Shown one piece after another: positions 57,577 to 64,000 of a DNA stretch of 64,000 nt (its first letter is position 1; each line of letters begins with the position of its first letter). The stretch comes from Streptomyces coeruleorubidus (GTDB lineage: Bacteria; Actinomycetota; Actinomycetes; Streptomycetales; Streptomycetaceae), in the NCBI RefSeq assembly GCF_028885415.1, contig NZ_CP118527.1, positions 7,998,001 to 8,062,000 on the forward strand, given 5' to 3'. The position numbers were made by a program, and so were the translations under genes. A model generated the notes under the pieces. The model saw only the letters and a program-made list of their open reading frames with translations. It did no database searches and was not told where the DNA came from.

Positions 57577-58920
57577 TCAGATGTTCCGGAAGCGGTTGAT
57601 GGCGTCGATGTGCTTGGCGCGCTTCTCCTGGTCGCGCACGCCCAGGCCCTCCTCGGGGGCCATGCAGAGCACGCCGACCTTGCCCTGGTGGAGGTTGCGG
57701 TGCACGTCGTAGGCGGCCTGGCCGGTGTCCTCCAGGGAGTACACCTTGGACAGGGTGGGGTGGATCTTGCCCTTCGCGATGAGCCGGTTGGCCTCCCACG
57801 CCTCGCGGTAGTTGGCGAAGTGCGAGCCGATGATCCGCTTCAGCGACATCCACAGGTAGCGGTTGTCGTACTCGTGCATGTAGCCCGAGGTCGAGGCGCA
57901 GGTGGTGATGGTGCCGCCCTTGCGGGTGACGAAGACGCTCGCGCCGAAGGTCTCACGGCCGGGGTGCTCGAAGACGATGTCGATGTCCTCCCCGCCGGTG
58001 AGCTCGCGGATGCGCTTGCCGAAGCGCTTCCACTCCTTCGGGTCCTGGGTGTGCTCGTCCTTCCAGAACTTGTAGCCCTCGGCGGTGCGGTCGATGATCG
58101 CCTCGGCGCCCATCGAGCGGCAGATCTCCGCCTTCTGCGGCGAGGACACGACACAGATCGGGTTGGCGCCGCCGGCCAGCGCGAACTGGGTGGCGTACGA
58201 GCCGAGCCCGCCGCTCGCGCCCCAGATGAGCACGTTGTCGCCCTGCTTCATGCCGGCGCCGTTGCGGGAGACCAGCTGCCGGTAGGCGGTGGAGTTGACC
58301 AGCCCTGGGGCGGCGGCCTCCTCCCAGCTCAGGTGGTCCGGCTTGGGCATCAGCTGGTTGGACTTGACCAGCGCGATCTCGGCGAGGCCGCCGAAGTTGG
58401 TCTCGAAGCCCCAGATGCGCTGCTCGGGGTCGAGCATCGTGTCGTTGTGGCCGTCGCTGGACTCCAGCTCGACGGACAGGCAGTGCGCGACGACCTCGTC
58501 GCCGGGCCGCCAGGCGTTGACGCCCGGGCCGGTGCGCAGGACGACGCCCGCGAGGTCGGAGCCGATGATGTGGTACGGCAGGTCGTGGCGCTTGGTCAGC
58601 TCGCTGAGCCGGCCGTAGCGCTCCAGGAAGCCGAAGGTCGACAGGGGCTCGAAGATCGACGTCCACACCGAGTTGTAGTTGACCGACGAGGCCATGACGG
58701 CCACGAGGGCCTCGCCCGGGCCGAGCTCGGGCAGCGGCACCTCGTCCAGGTGGATCGACTTGCGGGGGTCCTTGTCGCGCGTGGCGAGCCCGGCGAACAT
58801 CTCCGTCTCGTCCTTGTGCACGGTGATCGCGCGGTACGACTCGGGGAGCGGGAGGGCGGCGAAGTCCTCCGACGTGGAGTCGGGCGACTGGATCGCGGCC
58901 AGGATGTCCTTCACGGTCAC
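57577..58920 (-). CDS. ccrA: Crotonyl-CoA carboxylase/reductase
   Basis: This enzyme reductively carboxylates crotonyl-CoA with NADPH and CO2 to ethylmalonyl-CoA, also an extender unit for polyketides. It is a 447-residue MDR-fold protein; GGAGG lies 7 bases before the GTG at 58920. Family features are NYNSVWTSIFEPLSTF, HIIGSDLAGVVLRTGPGVNAWRPGDEVVAHC, the cofactor loop LIWGASGGLGSYATQFAL and the CO2-pocket region FEHPGRETFGASVF. It heads the five-gene operon ending at 52800. Its promoter and palindrome lie at 59115-59143. Confidence 0.96.
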   Translation of the reverse strand: MTVKDILAAIQSPDSTSEDFAALPLPESYRAITVHKDETEMFAGLATRDKDPRKSIHLDEVPLPELGPGEALVAVMASSVNYNSVWTSIFEPLSTFGFLERYGRLSELTKRHDLPYHIIGSDLAGVVLRTGPGVNAWRPGDEVVAHCLSVELESSDGHNDTMLDPEQRIWGFETNFGGLAEIALVKSNQLMPKPDHLSWEEAAAPGLVNSTAYRQLVSRNGAGMKQGDNVLIWGASGGLGSYATQFALAGGANPICVVSSPQKAEICRSMGAEAIIDRTAEGYKFWKDEHTQDPKEWKRFGKRIRELTGGEDIDIVFEHPGRETFGASVFVTRKGGTITTCASTSGYMHEYDNRYLWMSLKRIIGSHFANYREAWEANRLIAKGKIHPTLSKVYSLEDTGQAAYDVHRNLHQGKVGVLCMAPEEGLGVRDQEKRAKHIDAINRFRNI

Positions 58921-59099
58921 GGTGTTGCCTCCGGCGGTGAGCGCCCTGAGGGAGGGGCGCTGACGGTTACGTCGGTGCTGCTGAGGGTCGAGGGTGTGCC
59001 GTCGGTTCGGCGGTGGTGCTGTTCGGCAGCGCTGGTGGCGCGGGAGGTTGCCTGTGACGCAGGCGTCCGGACGGGCAGGCGCTGGGCTTGCTGGGACAT
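58917..59099 (-). CDS. Possible 60-codon leader ORF coupled to ccrA
   Basis: An ATG at 59099, just 9 bases after the predicted transcription start, opens a 60-codon frame (MSQQAQRLPVRTPASQATSR...) rich in Ser, Thr, Ala and Pro. Its TGA overlaps the GTG of ccrA (GTGA). The overlap and exact fit within the leader suggest translational coupling, but composition is low-complexity and no known family is seen. It may be chance in high-GC DNA. A longer version from a GTG at 59126 would start inside the promoter and is rejected. Confidence 0.3.
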   Translation of the reverse strand: MSQQAQRLPVRTPASQATSRATSAAEQHHRRTDGTPSTLSSTDVTVSAPPSGRSPPEATP

Positions 59100-59114
59100 C
59101 GCCCGGACCTCTTC

Positions 59115-59156
59115 AACGTATGACACCGCGTGTCACCTCGCAAGGCACTGAGTGCC
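59115..59156 (-). promoter_or_regulatory. ccrA operon promoter with palindromic operator
   Basis: On the minus strand TTGCGA (59143-59138) and TACGTT (59120-59115) are separated by 17 bases, a good vegetative promoter. The spacer consists almost wholly of the perfect inverted repeat TGACAC-CGC-GTGTCA (plus-strand 59121-59135). A second perfect repeat, GGCACT-G-AGTGCC, lies at 59144-59156 directly upstream of the -35 box. Binding at the first site would block RNA polymerase. The neighbouring TetR protein is the first candidate. Confidence 0.6.
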
Positions 59157-59254
59157 AGAACTTGCTCTCAGATGAAATCTTTACGTAACAAATGAGCGAT
59201 GATCGATCGAACGGGGCTGTCGAGGGTCTGCAAAACGGCCCCTGACATGCCAAA

Positions 59255-59278
59255 ACGGCCACCCCGAAGGGTGGCCGT
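59255..59278 (-). terminator. Intrinsic terminator of the TetR gene
   Basis: On the minus strand ACGGCCACCC-TTCG-GGGTGGCCGT forms a 10-base stem with a stable TTCG tetraloop, followed by TTTTGG. It lies 22 bases after the TetR stop at 59300. Confidence 0.8.
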
Positions 59279-59299
59279 CATCACACGGGCGAAGGGCGC

Positions 59300-60109
59300 T
59301 CAGCGTTCCTTGAGTGCCTGCTCGATCGTCCGCATGACCTCGTCCAGCGGGGCGTCGGTGCGGGCGACGGTCACCAGCACCTCGCCCTGCGCCGAGGCCG
59401 TCGCCGCGGCCGGCTGCGAGTCCGTGGAGCGCCCGGCCCCGATGCCCGTGCCGAACGTCCTGCGCACGATCGCGAAGGCGTGGTCCAGCTGCGCCTCCAC
59501 GTCCCCCTGTCCGCCCGCCCGCAGCCAGCGCCGCAGGACGTGGTTGTGGGCGGTGACCACGGCGGACGCGGCGACCTCCGCCAGCAGCGGGTCGTCGTTG
59601 GCGTCGTCGGCGTGCGCGCGCTCGTCGAAGTGACCGAGGAGATAGCGGGTGAACAGGCGCTCGTAGCGGGCCACCGACGCGATCTCCGCCTCGCGCAGCG
59701 TGGGCACCTCGCGCGTCAGCTTGTAGCGGGCCACCGAGATCTCCGGCCGGGCCGCGTACATCTTCATGACTTCCTTGATGCCGCGGCACACCGTGTCGAG
59801 CGGATGCTCGTGCGCGGGCGCGGCGTTGAGCACCGCCTCGGCACGGATCAGGGTGTCGTCGTGGTCGGGGAAGATCGCCTCTTCCTTGGAGCGGAAGTGG
59901 CGGAAGAACGTGCGCCGGGCGACCCCGGCCTGGGCCGCGATCTCGTCGACAGTGGTCGCCTCGTACCCCTTGGTCGCGAACAGCTCCATCGCGGCTGCCG
60001 CCAGTTCCCGGCGCATCTTGAGCCGCTGGGCGGCGGCGCGAGAGCCTGCGGCACTTTCCGGCGCGTCGGTCGTAGCTGGTGTACGTGAGGACTTGGCGGG
60101 CTGGGACAT
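59300..60109 (-). CDS. TetR-family transcriptional regulator next to the ethylmalonyl-CoA operon
   Basis: This 269-residue repressor starts at the ATG at 60109 (MSQPAKSSRTPATT); the frame continues upstream as noise. A Ser/Thr/Ala-rich head of about 30 residues precedes the helix-turn-helix TTVDEIAAQAGVARRTFFRHFRSKEEAIF. The long effector domain (about 90-230) ends in a disordered tail. TetR proteins with fatty-acyl-CoA ligands often sit beside such operons. Palindromes in the ccrA promoter and just upstream of its own start are its probable targets, by inference. Confidence 0.92.
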   Translation of the reverse strand: MSQPAKSSRTPATTDAPESAAGSRAAAQRLKMRRELAAAAMELFATKGYEATTVDEIAAQAGVARRTFFRHFRSKEEAIFPDHDDTLIRAEAVLNAAPAHEHPLDTVCRGIKEVMKMYAARPEISVARYKLTREVPTLREAEIASVARYERLFTRYLLGHFDERAHADDANDDPLLAEVAASAVVTAHNHVLRRWLRAGGQGDVEAQLDHAFAIVRRTFGTGIGAGRSTDSQPAAATASAQGEVLVTVARTDAPLDEVMRTIEQALKER

Positions 60110-60128
60110 GCCCCGAACGTACTGCATG

Positions 60129-60146
60129 TGCGCAGCTCGCTGCGCA
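60129..60146. promoter_or_regulatory. Inverted repeat upstream of the TetR gene
   Basis: TGCGCAG-CTCG-CTGCGCA is a perfect 7-4-7 inverted repeat located 20 bases before the TetR start codon. The sequence differs from the ccrA palindrome, so either the TetR protein tolerates both or different proteins bind. Confidence 0.4.
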
Positions 60147-60245
60147 TGACCTGGTTCTCCGCCGCCGTCCGAGGACGGGCGGAACCGGTCCGGGCCGAGC
60201 AGGCCGCCCCACTTGGCGCCGGACCGGAACCAGTCACCGGGACCC

Positions 60246-62051
60246 TCAGCGCTTGGCATATTCGCGGAAGCCACGGCCCGTCTTGCGGCCGAGGCAGCCC
60301 GCGGCCACCAGGTGCTCCAGGAGCGGTGCCGGGGCGAGCCCCGGGTCGCGGAACTCGCGGTGCAGGACCTTCTCGATGGCGAGCGAGACATCGAGCCCGA
60401 CGACGTCCAGCAGTTCGAACGGGCCCATCGGGTAGCCGCCGCCCAGCTTCATCGCCGCGTCGATGTCGTCGAGCGAGGCGTAGTGCTCCTGCACCATCTT
60501 GATCGCGTTGTTGAGGTACGGGAACAGCAGCGCGTTCACGATGAAGCCCGCACGGTCCCCGCAGTCGACCGGGTGCTTCCTGATCCGGCCGCAGACCTCA
60601 CGGATCGTCGCGTGGACGTCGTCGGCGGTCAGCACCGTACGGACGACCTCGACCAGCTTCATGGCCGGCGCCGGGTTGAAGAAGTGCATGCCGATCACGT
60701 CCTGCGGGCGTGACGTGGCCCGGGCGCAGGCGACGACCGGCAGGGACGAGGTGGTGGTGGCCAGGACCGCGCCCGGCTTGCAGACCTTGTCCAGCGCGGC
60801 GAACAGCTGCCGCTTGACCTCCAGGTCCTCGGCGACGGCCTCCACGGCCAGGTCGACGGCGGCGAAGTCGTCGTATGTGCCCGTCGGCGTGATGCGGTCC
60901 AGGGTCTGCGCGGCGGCCTCGGCGGTCATCCGGCCCTTGTCGACCGAGCGGGACAGGGACTTGCCGATCCGGGCCTTCGCCGCCTGGGCCTTCTCCTCGC
61001 TGCGGGCCGCGAGGACCACCTCGTACCCGGCCTTGGCGAAGACCTCGGCGATACCGGAGGCCATGGTGCCCGAACCCGCGACACCGACCGAACGGACCTC
61101 CCGGCCCGGAACCAGGTTGCCGCCCTCCAGCGGGGTCAGCGCGTCCCGCACGACGGTGCCGCTGCCAGGCGCCTCGTACGTGTAGAACCCGCGGCCCGCC
61201 TTGCGGCCGGTCAGGCCCGCCTCGCTCAGCTGCTTGAGGATCGGCGCCGGTGCGTGCAGCCGGTCGCGGGACGCGGCGTACATCGCCTCCAGGACCGTGC
61301 GCGCGGTGTCGACCCCGATCAGGTCGAGCAGTGCCAGCGGGCCCATCGGCAGGCCGCAGCCCAGCCGCATCGCGGCGTCGATGTCCTCACGGGAGGCGTA
61401 CTTCGCCTCGTACATCGCGGCGGCCTGGTTGAGGTAGCCGAACAGCAGGCCGTCGGCGACGAACCCGGGGCGGTCGCCGACCGCGACGGGCTCCTTGCCC
61501 AGGTCGAGGGCGAGATCGGTGACCGCCGTGACGGCCGCCGGCGCGGTCAGCACCGAGGAGACGACCTCGACCAGCCGCATCGCCGGGGCCGGGTTGAAGA
61601 AGTGCAGGCCGAGCACCCGCTCCGGACGGGCCGAGTCGGCGGCGAGCCGGGTGACGGACAGGGCGTTGGTGCCGGTCGCCAGGATCGTCTCGGGCCGCAC
61701 GATCCCGTCCAGTTCCCGGAAGACCTGCTGCTTGATCTCGTACGACTCCGGAACCACCTCGATGACCAGGTCGGCGTCGGCCGCGGCCCGCAGGTCGGCG
61801 GAGGTACGGACGCGGTCCAGGATCTCCGCGCGGTCCTGCTCGGTCAGCCGCCCGCGCTCGACGCCACGGGCGGTGGAGGACTCCAGGGCGGCGACGCACT
61901 TCGCCGCCTGGGCCTCGCTGATGTCGATGCCGACGACCTCGCGGCCGGCCTTGGCGAGGACCTCGGCGATGCCGGTGCCCATCGTGCCGAGGCCGACGAC
62001 TGCGATGGTGCGCAGCGGGGACAGGGACGGGTCGGAAAGGGGAGTGGCCAT
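60246..62051 (-). CDS. Double-domain 3-hydroxyacyl-CoA (3-hydroxybutyryl-CoA) dehydrogenase
   Basis: This NAD-dependent enzyme of 601 residues is made of two tandem 3HCDH units: residues about 15-300 (VVGLGTMGTGIAEVLAKAG, HFFNPAPAMRLVEVV, GPLALLDLIGVD) and 315-600 (VAGSGTMASGIAEVFAKAG, HFFNPAPAMKLVEVV, GPFELLDVVGLD). Each has its own dinucleotide fold and catalytic His/Glu region. It interconverts acetoacetyl-CoA and 3-hydroxybutyryl-CoA, one step before crotonyl-CoA, and thus feeds ccrA. CTGGAGT lies 7 bases before the ATG at 62051. The frame open to 62297 upstream is rejected. Confidence 0.93.
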   Translation of the reverse strand: MATPLSDPSLSPLRTIAVVGLGTMGTGIAEVLAKAGREVVGIDISEAQAAKCVAALESSTARGVERGRLTEQDRAEILDRVRTSADLRAAADADLVIEVVPESYEIKQQVFRELDGIVRPETILATGTNALSVTRLAADSARPERVLGLHFFNPAPAMRLVEVVSSVLTAPAAVTAVTDLALDLGKEPVAVGDRPGFVADGLLFGYLNQAAAMYEAKYASREDIDAAMRLGCGLPMGPLALLDLIGVDTARTVLEAMYAASRDRLHAPAPILKQLSEAGLTGRKAGRGFYTYEAPGSGTVVRDALTPLEGGNLVPGREVRSVGVAGSGTMASGIAEVFAKAGYEVVLAARSEEKAQAAKARIGKSLSRSVDKGRMTAEAAAQTLDRITPTGTYDDFAAVDLAVEAVAEDLEVKRQLFAALDKVCKPGAVLATTTSSLPVVACARATSRPQDVIGMHFFNPAPAMKLVEVVRTVLTADDVHATIREVCGRIRKHPVDCGDRAGFIVNALLFPYLNNAIKMVQEHYASLDDIDAAMKLGGGYPMGPFELLDVVGLDVSLAIEKVLHREFRDPGLAPAPLLEHLVAAGCLGRKTGRGFREYAKR

Positions 62052-62180
62052 CGCGGGACTCCAGGAATGAGGGTGACGACGGGGAACGCGCCCGGGTGCG
62101 CCGAAGACGGGCCGGCGAAGAGCCGGACCCCGGGCGCACCGGGTGCGTGAGGAATGCGGGTGTTGGCCGGGCTGCGAGCG

Positions 62181-62223
62181 CACACGCCCGGTGCCGTCGG
62201 GCCGGGCGTGCACACGCCCGGTG
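62181..62223. repeat. Direct and inverted CACGCCCGG repeats
   Basis: CACACGCCCGGTG occurs twice, 30 bases apart (62181 and 62211). CCGGGCGTG at 62202-62210 is the reverse complement of the core, so a 9-base hairpin can form with the first copy. Confidence 0.5.
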
Positions 62224-62331
62224 AACGGCGGTTCCGACCGGCCCTGTCCCGGGGCCGAGCCGTACTGCGGTATCTGTACCGAACCGACTGCTCTCACGAC
62301 GGCCGCGTCACCAGACCGCCGCGAGGAGATA

Positions 62332-62376
62332 CGAGTGGGTAACTCGCTCGTCTGAGCTTAACTCGTGGGTAACGAG
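62332..62376. promoter_or_regulatory. Two palindromic 15-mers exactly 30 bp apart
   Basis: CGAGT-GGGTA-ACTCG (62332-62346) and CTCGT-GGGTA-ACGAG (62362-62376) are each perfect inverted repeats around the same GGGTA centre. Their centres are 30 bases apart, about three helical turns, so two dimers would lie on the same DNA face. They lie 66 bases before the HEAT gene and 281 bases before the 3HCDH gene. Confidence 0.6.
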
Positions 62377-62428
62377 CACGCCAGCCCTCGTGTTTGTGAT
62401 GTACGTCCCGAGCAGCTCACGACGCCTC

Positions 62429-62434
62429 TAATCT
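62429..62434 (+). promoter_or_regulatory. Leaderless -10 box of the HEAT-repeat gene
   Basis: TAATCT is followed by 7 bases and the ATG at 62442, without a Shine-Dalgarno sequence. Confidence 0.45.
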
Positions 62435-62441
62435 CTCAGTC

Positions 62442-63017
62442 ATGGACGAAGAGTTGCGATCACTCACGGAGCGCTTACGGCAGGAGTCGGGGGCGTCGCC
62501 CGCCTTCGAGCGGCTCGTGGCGACCGACGACCTCGACGCCCTGGCCGCGGTGCTGACCGAACCCGGGCAGCCGTTGTGGGCGAGGGAGCTGGCCGCCTTC
62601 CGACTGGGACTCGCCGGGGACCGGCGGGCCTTCGAGTCCCTCGTGCTGCTGCTCAACCACCGTGACCCGCCGCGCTGCGCCTCCGCCGCCTACGCCCTCG
62701 CCCGCCTCGGCGACCCGCGCACCGCCCGCGCGGCCGCCGCCCTCGCCACCAACGAACTCCGTGTCGCCTACGCCCTGCACCCGGTCCGGCTCCTGGTCGA
62801 ACTGCGCGCCCCGGAGGCCGTGCCCGCCCTGATCACCACCCTCCAGCGACGGCTGCGCCCGCACGACCCGTACCGCCGCGTGGCCCTCGCCTGCGTGGAC
62901 GGGCTCGGCACGCTGGGCGACGCCCGGGCCAGACCCGTACTGAACGAGGCCCTGGCGCATCCGGCGTTGGCGGAGGCGGCGGTGCGGGCACTGGGGCGGA
63001 TTCCCGAGCAGAGGTGA
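62442..63017 (+). CDS. HEAT-repeat protein
   Basis: This 191-residue all-helical protein is built of about four or five HEAT/PBS-lyase-like repeats (WARELAAFRLGLAGDRRAFESLVLLL, CASAAYALARLGDPRTARAAAAL, YRRVALACVDGLGTLGDARARPVLNEAL). Such proteins serve as protein-protein adaptors; no catalytic residue is evident. It is probably leaderless. It converges on a GNAT gene with 2 bases between stops. Its partner is unknown. Confidence 0.88.
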   Translation: MDEELRSLTERLRQESGASPAFERLVATDDLDALAAVLTEPGQPLWARELAAFRLGLAGDRRAFESLVLLLNHRDPPRCASAAYALARLGDPRTARAAAALATNELRVAYALHPVRLLVELRAPEAVPALITTLQRRLRPHDPYRRVALACVDGLGTLGDARARPVLNEALAHPALAEAAVRALGRIPEQR

Positions 63018-63019
63018 GA

Positions 63020-63547
63020 TCAGCGGGGGAGTGCCTTGGCGTACCGCACCTCGGGCACCGCGACCCCGTCCACCTCGAAGGGCTCCTCGGCGCCGTCTGC
63101 CCGGAAACCGGCCCGTTCGTAGAAGCGGCGGGCCCGTTCGTTCTCCTTGAGCACCCACAGCAGGAGACGGTCGTGGCCCGCGGCGGCGCAGCGCGCGACC
63201 GACTCCGCGAGCAGGGCCTGACCCGTGCCCTGTCCCAGGTGCTCCGGATGGACGTAGATGGCGTACAACTCGGCGTCCCCGGTCACGACTTCGCCGTCCC
63301 GGTACGGCCCGTGGCAGGCCCAGCCCACGACCTCGCCGCCGGTGTCCTCGGCGACCAGGTTCACCACACTGCCGTCGCCCTGCGCGAGGTACGAGCGGCG
63401 CCGCTCGGCGTCCTCCGCGACGCTGAGCCCGTCCAGGTACGACTGCGGCATCATGCCCTGGTAGGCGCTCTGCCATCCGCGGGTACGGATCCGAGCGACG
63501 CGGTCGCAGTCGGCGAGCGTCATCTCCCTTATCCGGAGGCGGCTCAT
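63020..63547 (-). CDS. GNAT-family N-acetyltransferase
   Basis: This 175-residue acetyl-CoA-dependent transferase has the acetyl-CoA loop in LYAIYVHPEHLGQGTGQALL and the typical end VLKENERARRFYERAGFRADG. The acceptor is unknown. Its ATG overlaps the stop of the RidA gene by 4 bases, so the two proteins are made together. Confidence 0.93.
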   Translation of the reverse strand: MSRLRIREMTLADCDRVARIRTRGWQSAYQGMMPQSYLDGLSVAEDAERRRSYLAQGDGSVVNLVAEDTGGEVVGWACHGPYRDGEVVTGDAELYAIYVHPEHLGQGTGQALLAESVARCAAAGHDRLLLWVLKENERARRFYERAGFRADGAEEPFEVDGVAVPEVRYAKALPR

Positions 63548-63942
63548 TCCGCCACCACCGCGAACGCCTCGACCTCCATCAGGAACTCCGGGCCGACCAG
63601 CCCGGCGACCCGCACCGCCGACGCGGCCGGCAGCCGGTCGTCGGGTATGTGCTCGGCCCGGGCGGCCCGGATGGCGGGCATATGGGCCATGTCCGTGACG
63701 AAGTAGGTGAGTTTGACGACGTCGTCGAAGGCCGCCCCGGCGGCGGCCAGACAGCGCCGGAGGTTGTCGAAGACCTGGCGGGCCTGCGCCGCCGGGTCGC
63801 CCTCGCCGACCAGCTTGCCCTGCTCGTCGAGCGCGAGCTGACCGGCGATCGCCACGAAACGGCCCGTGCCCATGACGACGTGGCTGTACTGGGCCGCGGC
63901 GGCGACTCCGTCGGGGGCGGGGATTCTCGTCAGCTCACTCAT
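63544..63942 (-). CDS. RidA-family (YjgF/UK114) protein
   Basis: This 132-residue trimeric protein of the reactive imine/enamine deaminase family has its start placed at the ATG at 63942 (MSELTRIPAPDG), inside a longer frame that reaches the window end. The family signature sits at the C-terminal side (LPAASAVRVAGLVGPEFLMEVEAFAV), with the key Arg in SAVRVAGL and the Glu in MEVEA. It is coupled to the GNAT gene. A palindrome lies just before its start. Confidence 0.93.
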   Translation of the reverse strand: MSELTRIPAPDGVAAAAQYSHVVMGTGRFVAIAGQLALDEQGKLVGEGDPAAQARQVFDNLRRCLAAAGAAFDDVVKLTYFVTDMAHMPAIRAARAEHIPDDRLPAASAVRVAGLVGPEFLMEVEAFAVVAE

Positions 63943-63943
63943 G

Positions 63944-63958
63944 GGTCCATGGTGGACC
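63944..63958. promoter_or_regulatory. Palindrome directly upstream of the RidA start
   Basis: GGTCCA-TGG-TGGACC is a perfect 6-3-6 inverted repeat 2 bases before the RidA ATG, overlapping where a ribosome or polymerase would bind. It could be an operator or an RNA hairpin hiding the start. Confidence 0.35.
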
Positions 63959-64000
63959 ATGGGACTGACAACGCCCGCCCCCGACGGACCGACCCTCAAC

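Larger units (their letters stand above)
58921..59299. other. 379-bp control region between ccrA and the TetR gene
   Basis: This gap holds, from left to right: the 190-base leader of ccrA with a possible small frame, the ccrA promoter with its embedded palindrome (59115-59143), a second palindrome GGCACT-G-AGTGCC (59144-59156), an A/T-richer stretch TGAAATCTTTACGTAACAAATGAG (59172-59196), and the terminator of the TetR gene (59255-59278) flanked by direct repeats of CAAAACGGCC. No further gene is seen. Confidence 0.6.
62052..62441. other. 390-bp divergent control region (3HCDH / HEAT gene)
   Basis: This gap holds a repeat cluster CACACGCCCGGTG at 62181-62193 and 62211-62223 with the inverse word CCGGGCGTG between them. 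It also holds the inverted repeat CGGTA-TCTG-TACCG at 62268-62281, two matched palindromes at 62332-62376, and the probable leaderless -10 of the HEAT gene (62429-62434). No protein-coding frame with a ribosome site was found. Confidence 0.6.

Noticed and set aside
59100..59126. Extension of the ccrA leader frame to a GTG at 59126
   Set aside because: That codon lies inside the operator and -10 region, upstream of the predicted transcription start.

Overview
The window is about 72% GC. It has GTG starts, GC-rich third codon positions with long spurious antisense frames, F420-dependent, mycothiol-era and SpoIIE-type gene families, and crotonyl-CoA carboxylase/reductase. All of this points to a Streptomyces chromosome. 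From memory, the gene order resembles the S. coelicolor SCO64xx region (hydantoinase block, secreted beta-galactosidase, second sirtuin, psd-pssA, ccr operon); this recollection was not checked against a database. No tRNA, rRNA, CRISPR array, integrase or transposase was seen.

Layout. 1-8.7 kb: the end of an amino-acid ABC ATPase, a secreted S15/CocE hydrolase, a membrane-anchored unknown, a secreted gamma-glutamyltransferase, a ClpC-like unfoldase and a methionine aminopeptidase divergent from a tiny XRE regulator. 9-11.3 kb: one large, disordered, repeat-bearing Streptomyces protein. 11.4-20.3 kb: a reductive pyrimidine/hydantoin catabolic block (two near-identical beta-ureidopropionases, class III transaminase, PucR regulator, dihydropyrimidinase, F420 oxidoreductase, NCS1 permease). 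20.3-27.4 kb: mixed small units, ending in a macrodomain gene. 27.4-34.6 kb: a fructose-PTS operon (1-phosphofructokinase, EIIA, EIIBC), a GAF/SpoIIE/HATPase protein and a DeoR regulator, followed by a decayed second copy of the macrodomain 3' end. This suggests the block was inserted as a unit.

34.9-50.9 kb: an ABC-F protein with a long leader, a PAS/GAF/SpoIIE phosphatase, an alpha/beta hydrolase, a Tat-exported GH2 beta-galactosidase with a LamG insert, ArsR, an AdaA-AlkA fusion plus Ogt (alkylation repair), a VOC protein, and then sirtuin, NUDIX and ADP-ribosylglycohydrolase (NAD/ADP-ribose chemistry), and glycerate kinase. 51-62 kb: pssA and psd (phosphatidylethanolamine synthesis), then the ethylmalonyl-CoA pathway operon read right to left (ccrA, meaA mutase, malyl-CoA lyase, MaoC hydratase, acyl-CoA dehydrogenase), a TetR regulator and a double 3-hydroxyacyl-CoA dehydrogenase. 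62.4-64 kb: a HEAT-repeat protein, a GNAT enzyme and RidA.

How the genes work together: the ethylmalonyl-CoA block would convert crotonyl-CoA from acetate, fatty-acid or butyrate metabolism into glyoxylate and C3/C4 acids and supply ethylmalonyl-CoA. Its promoter carries a palindrome exactly between the -35 and -10 boxes. Several genes (map, its XRE partner, VOC, DinB, sirtuin, NUDIX, HEAT) have a -10-like hexamer 6-7 bases before the start codon, so they are probably leaderless. All functions come from motifs visible in the translations; no database search was run.
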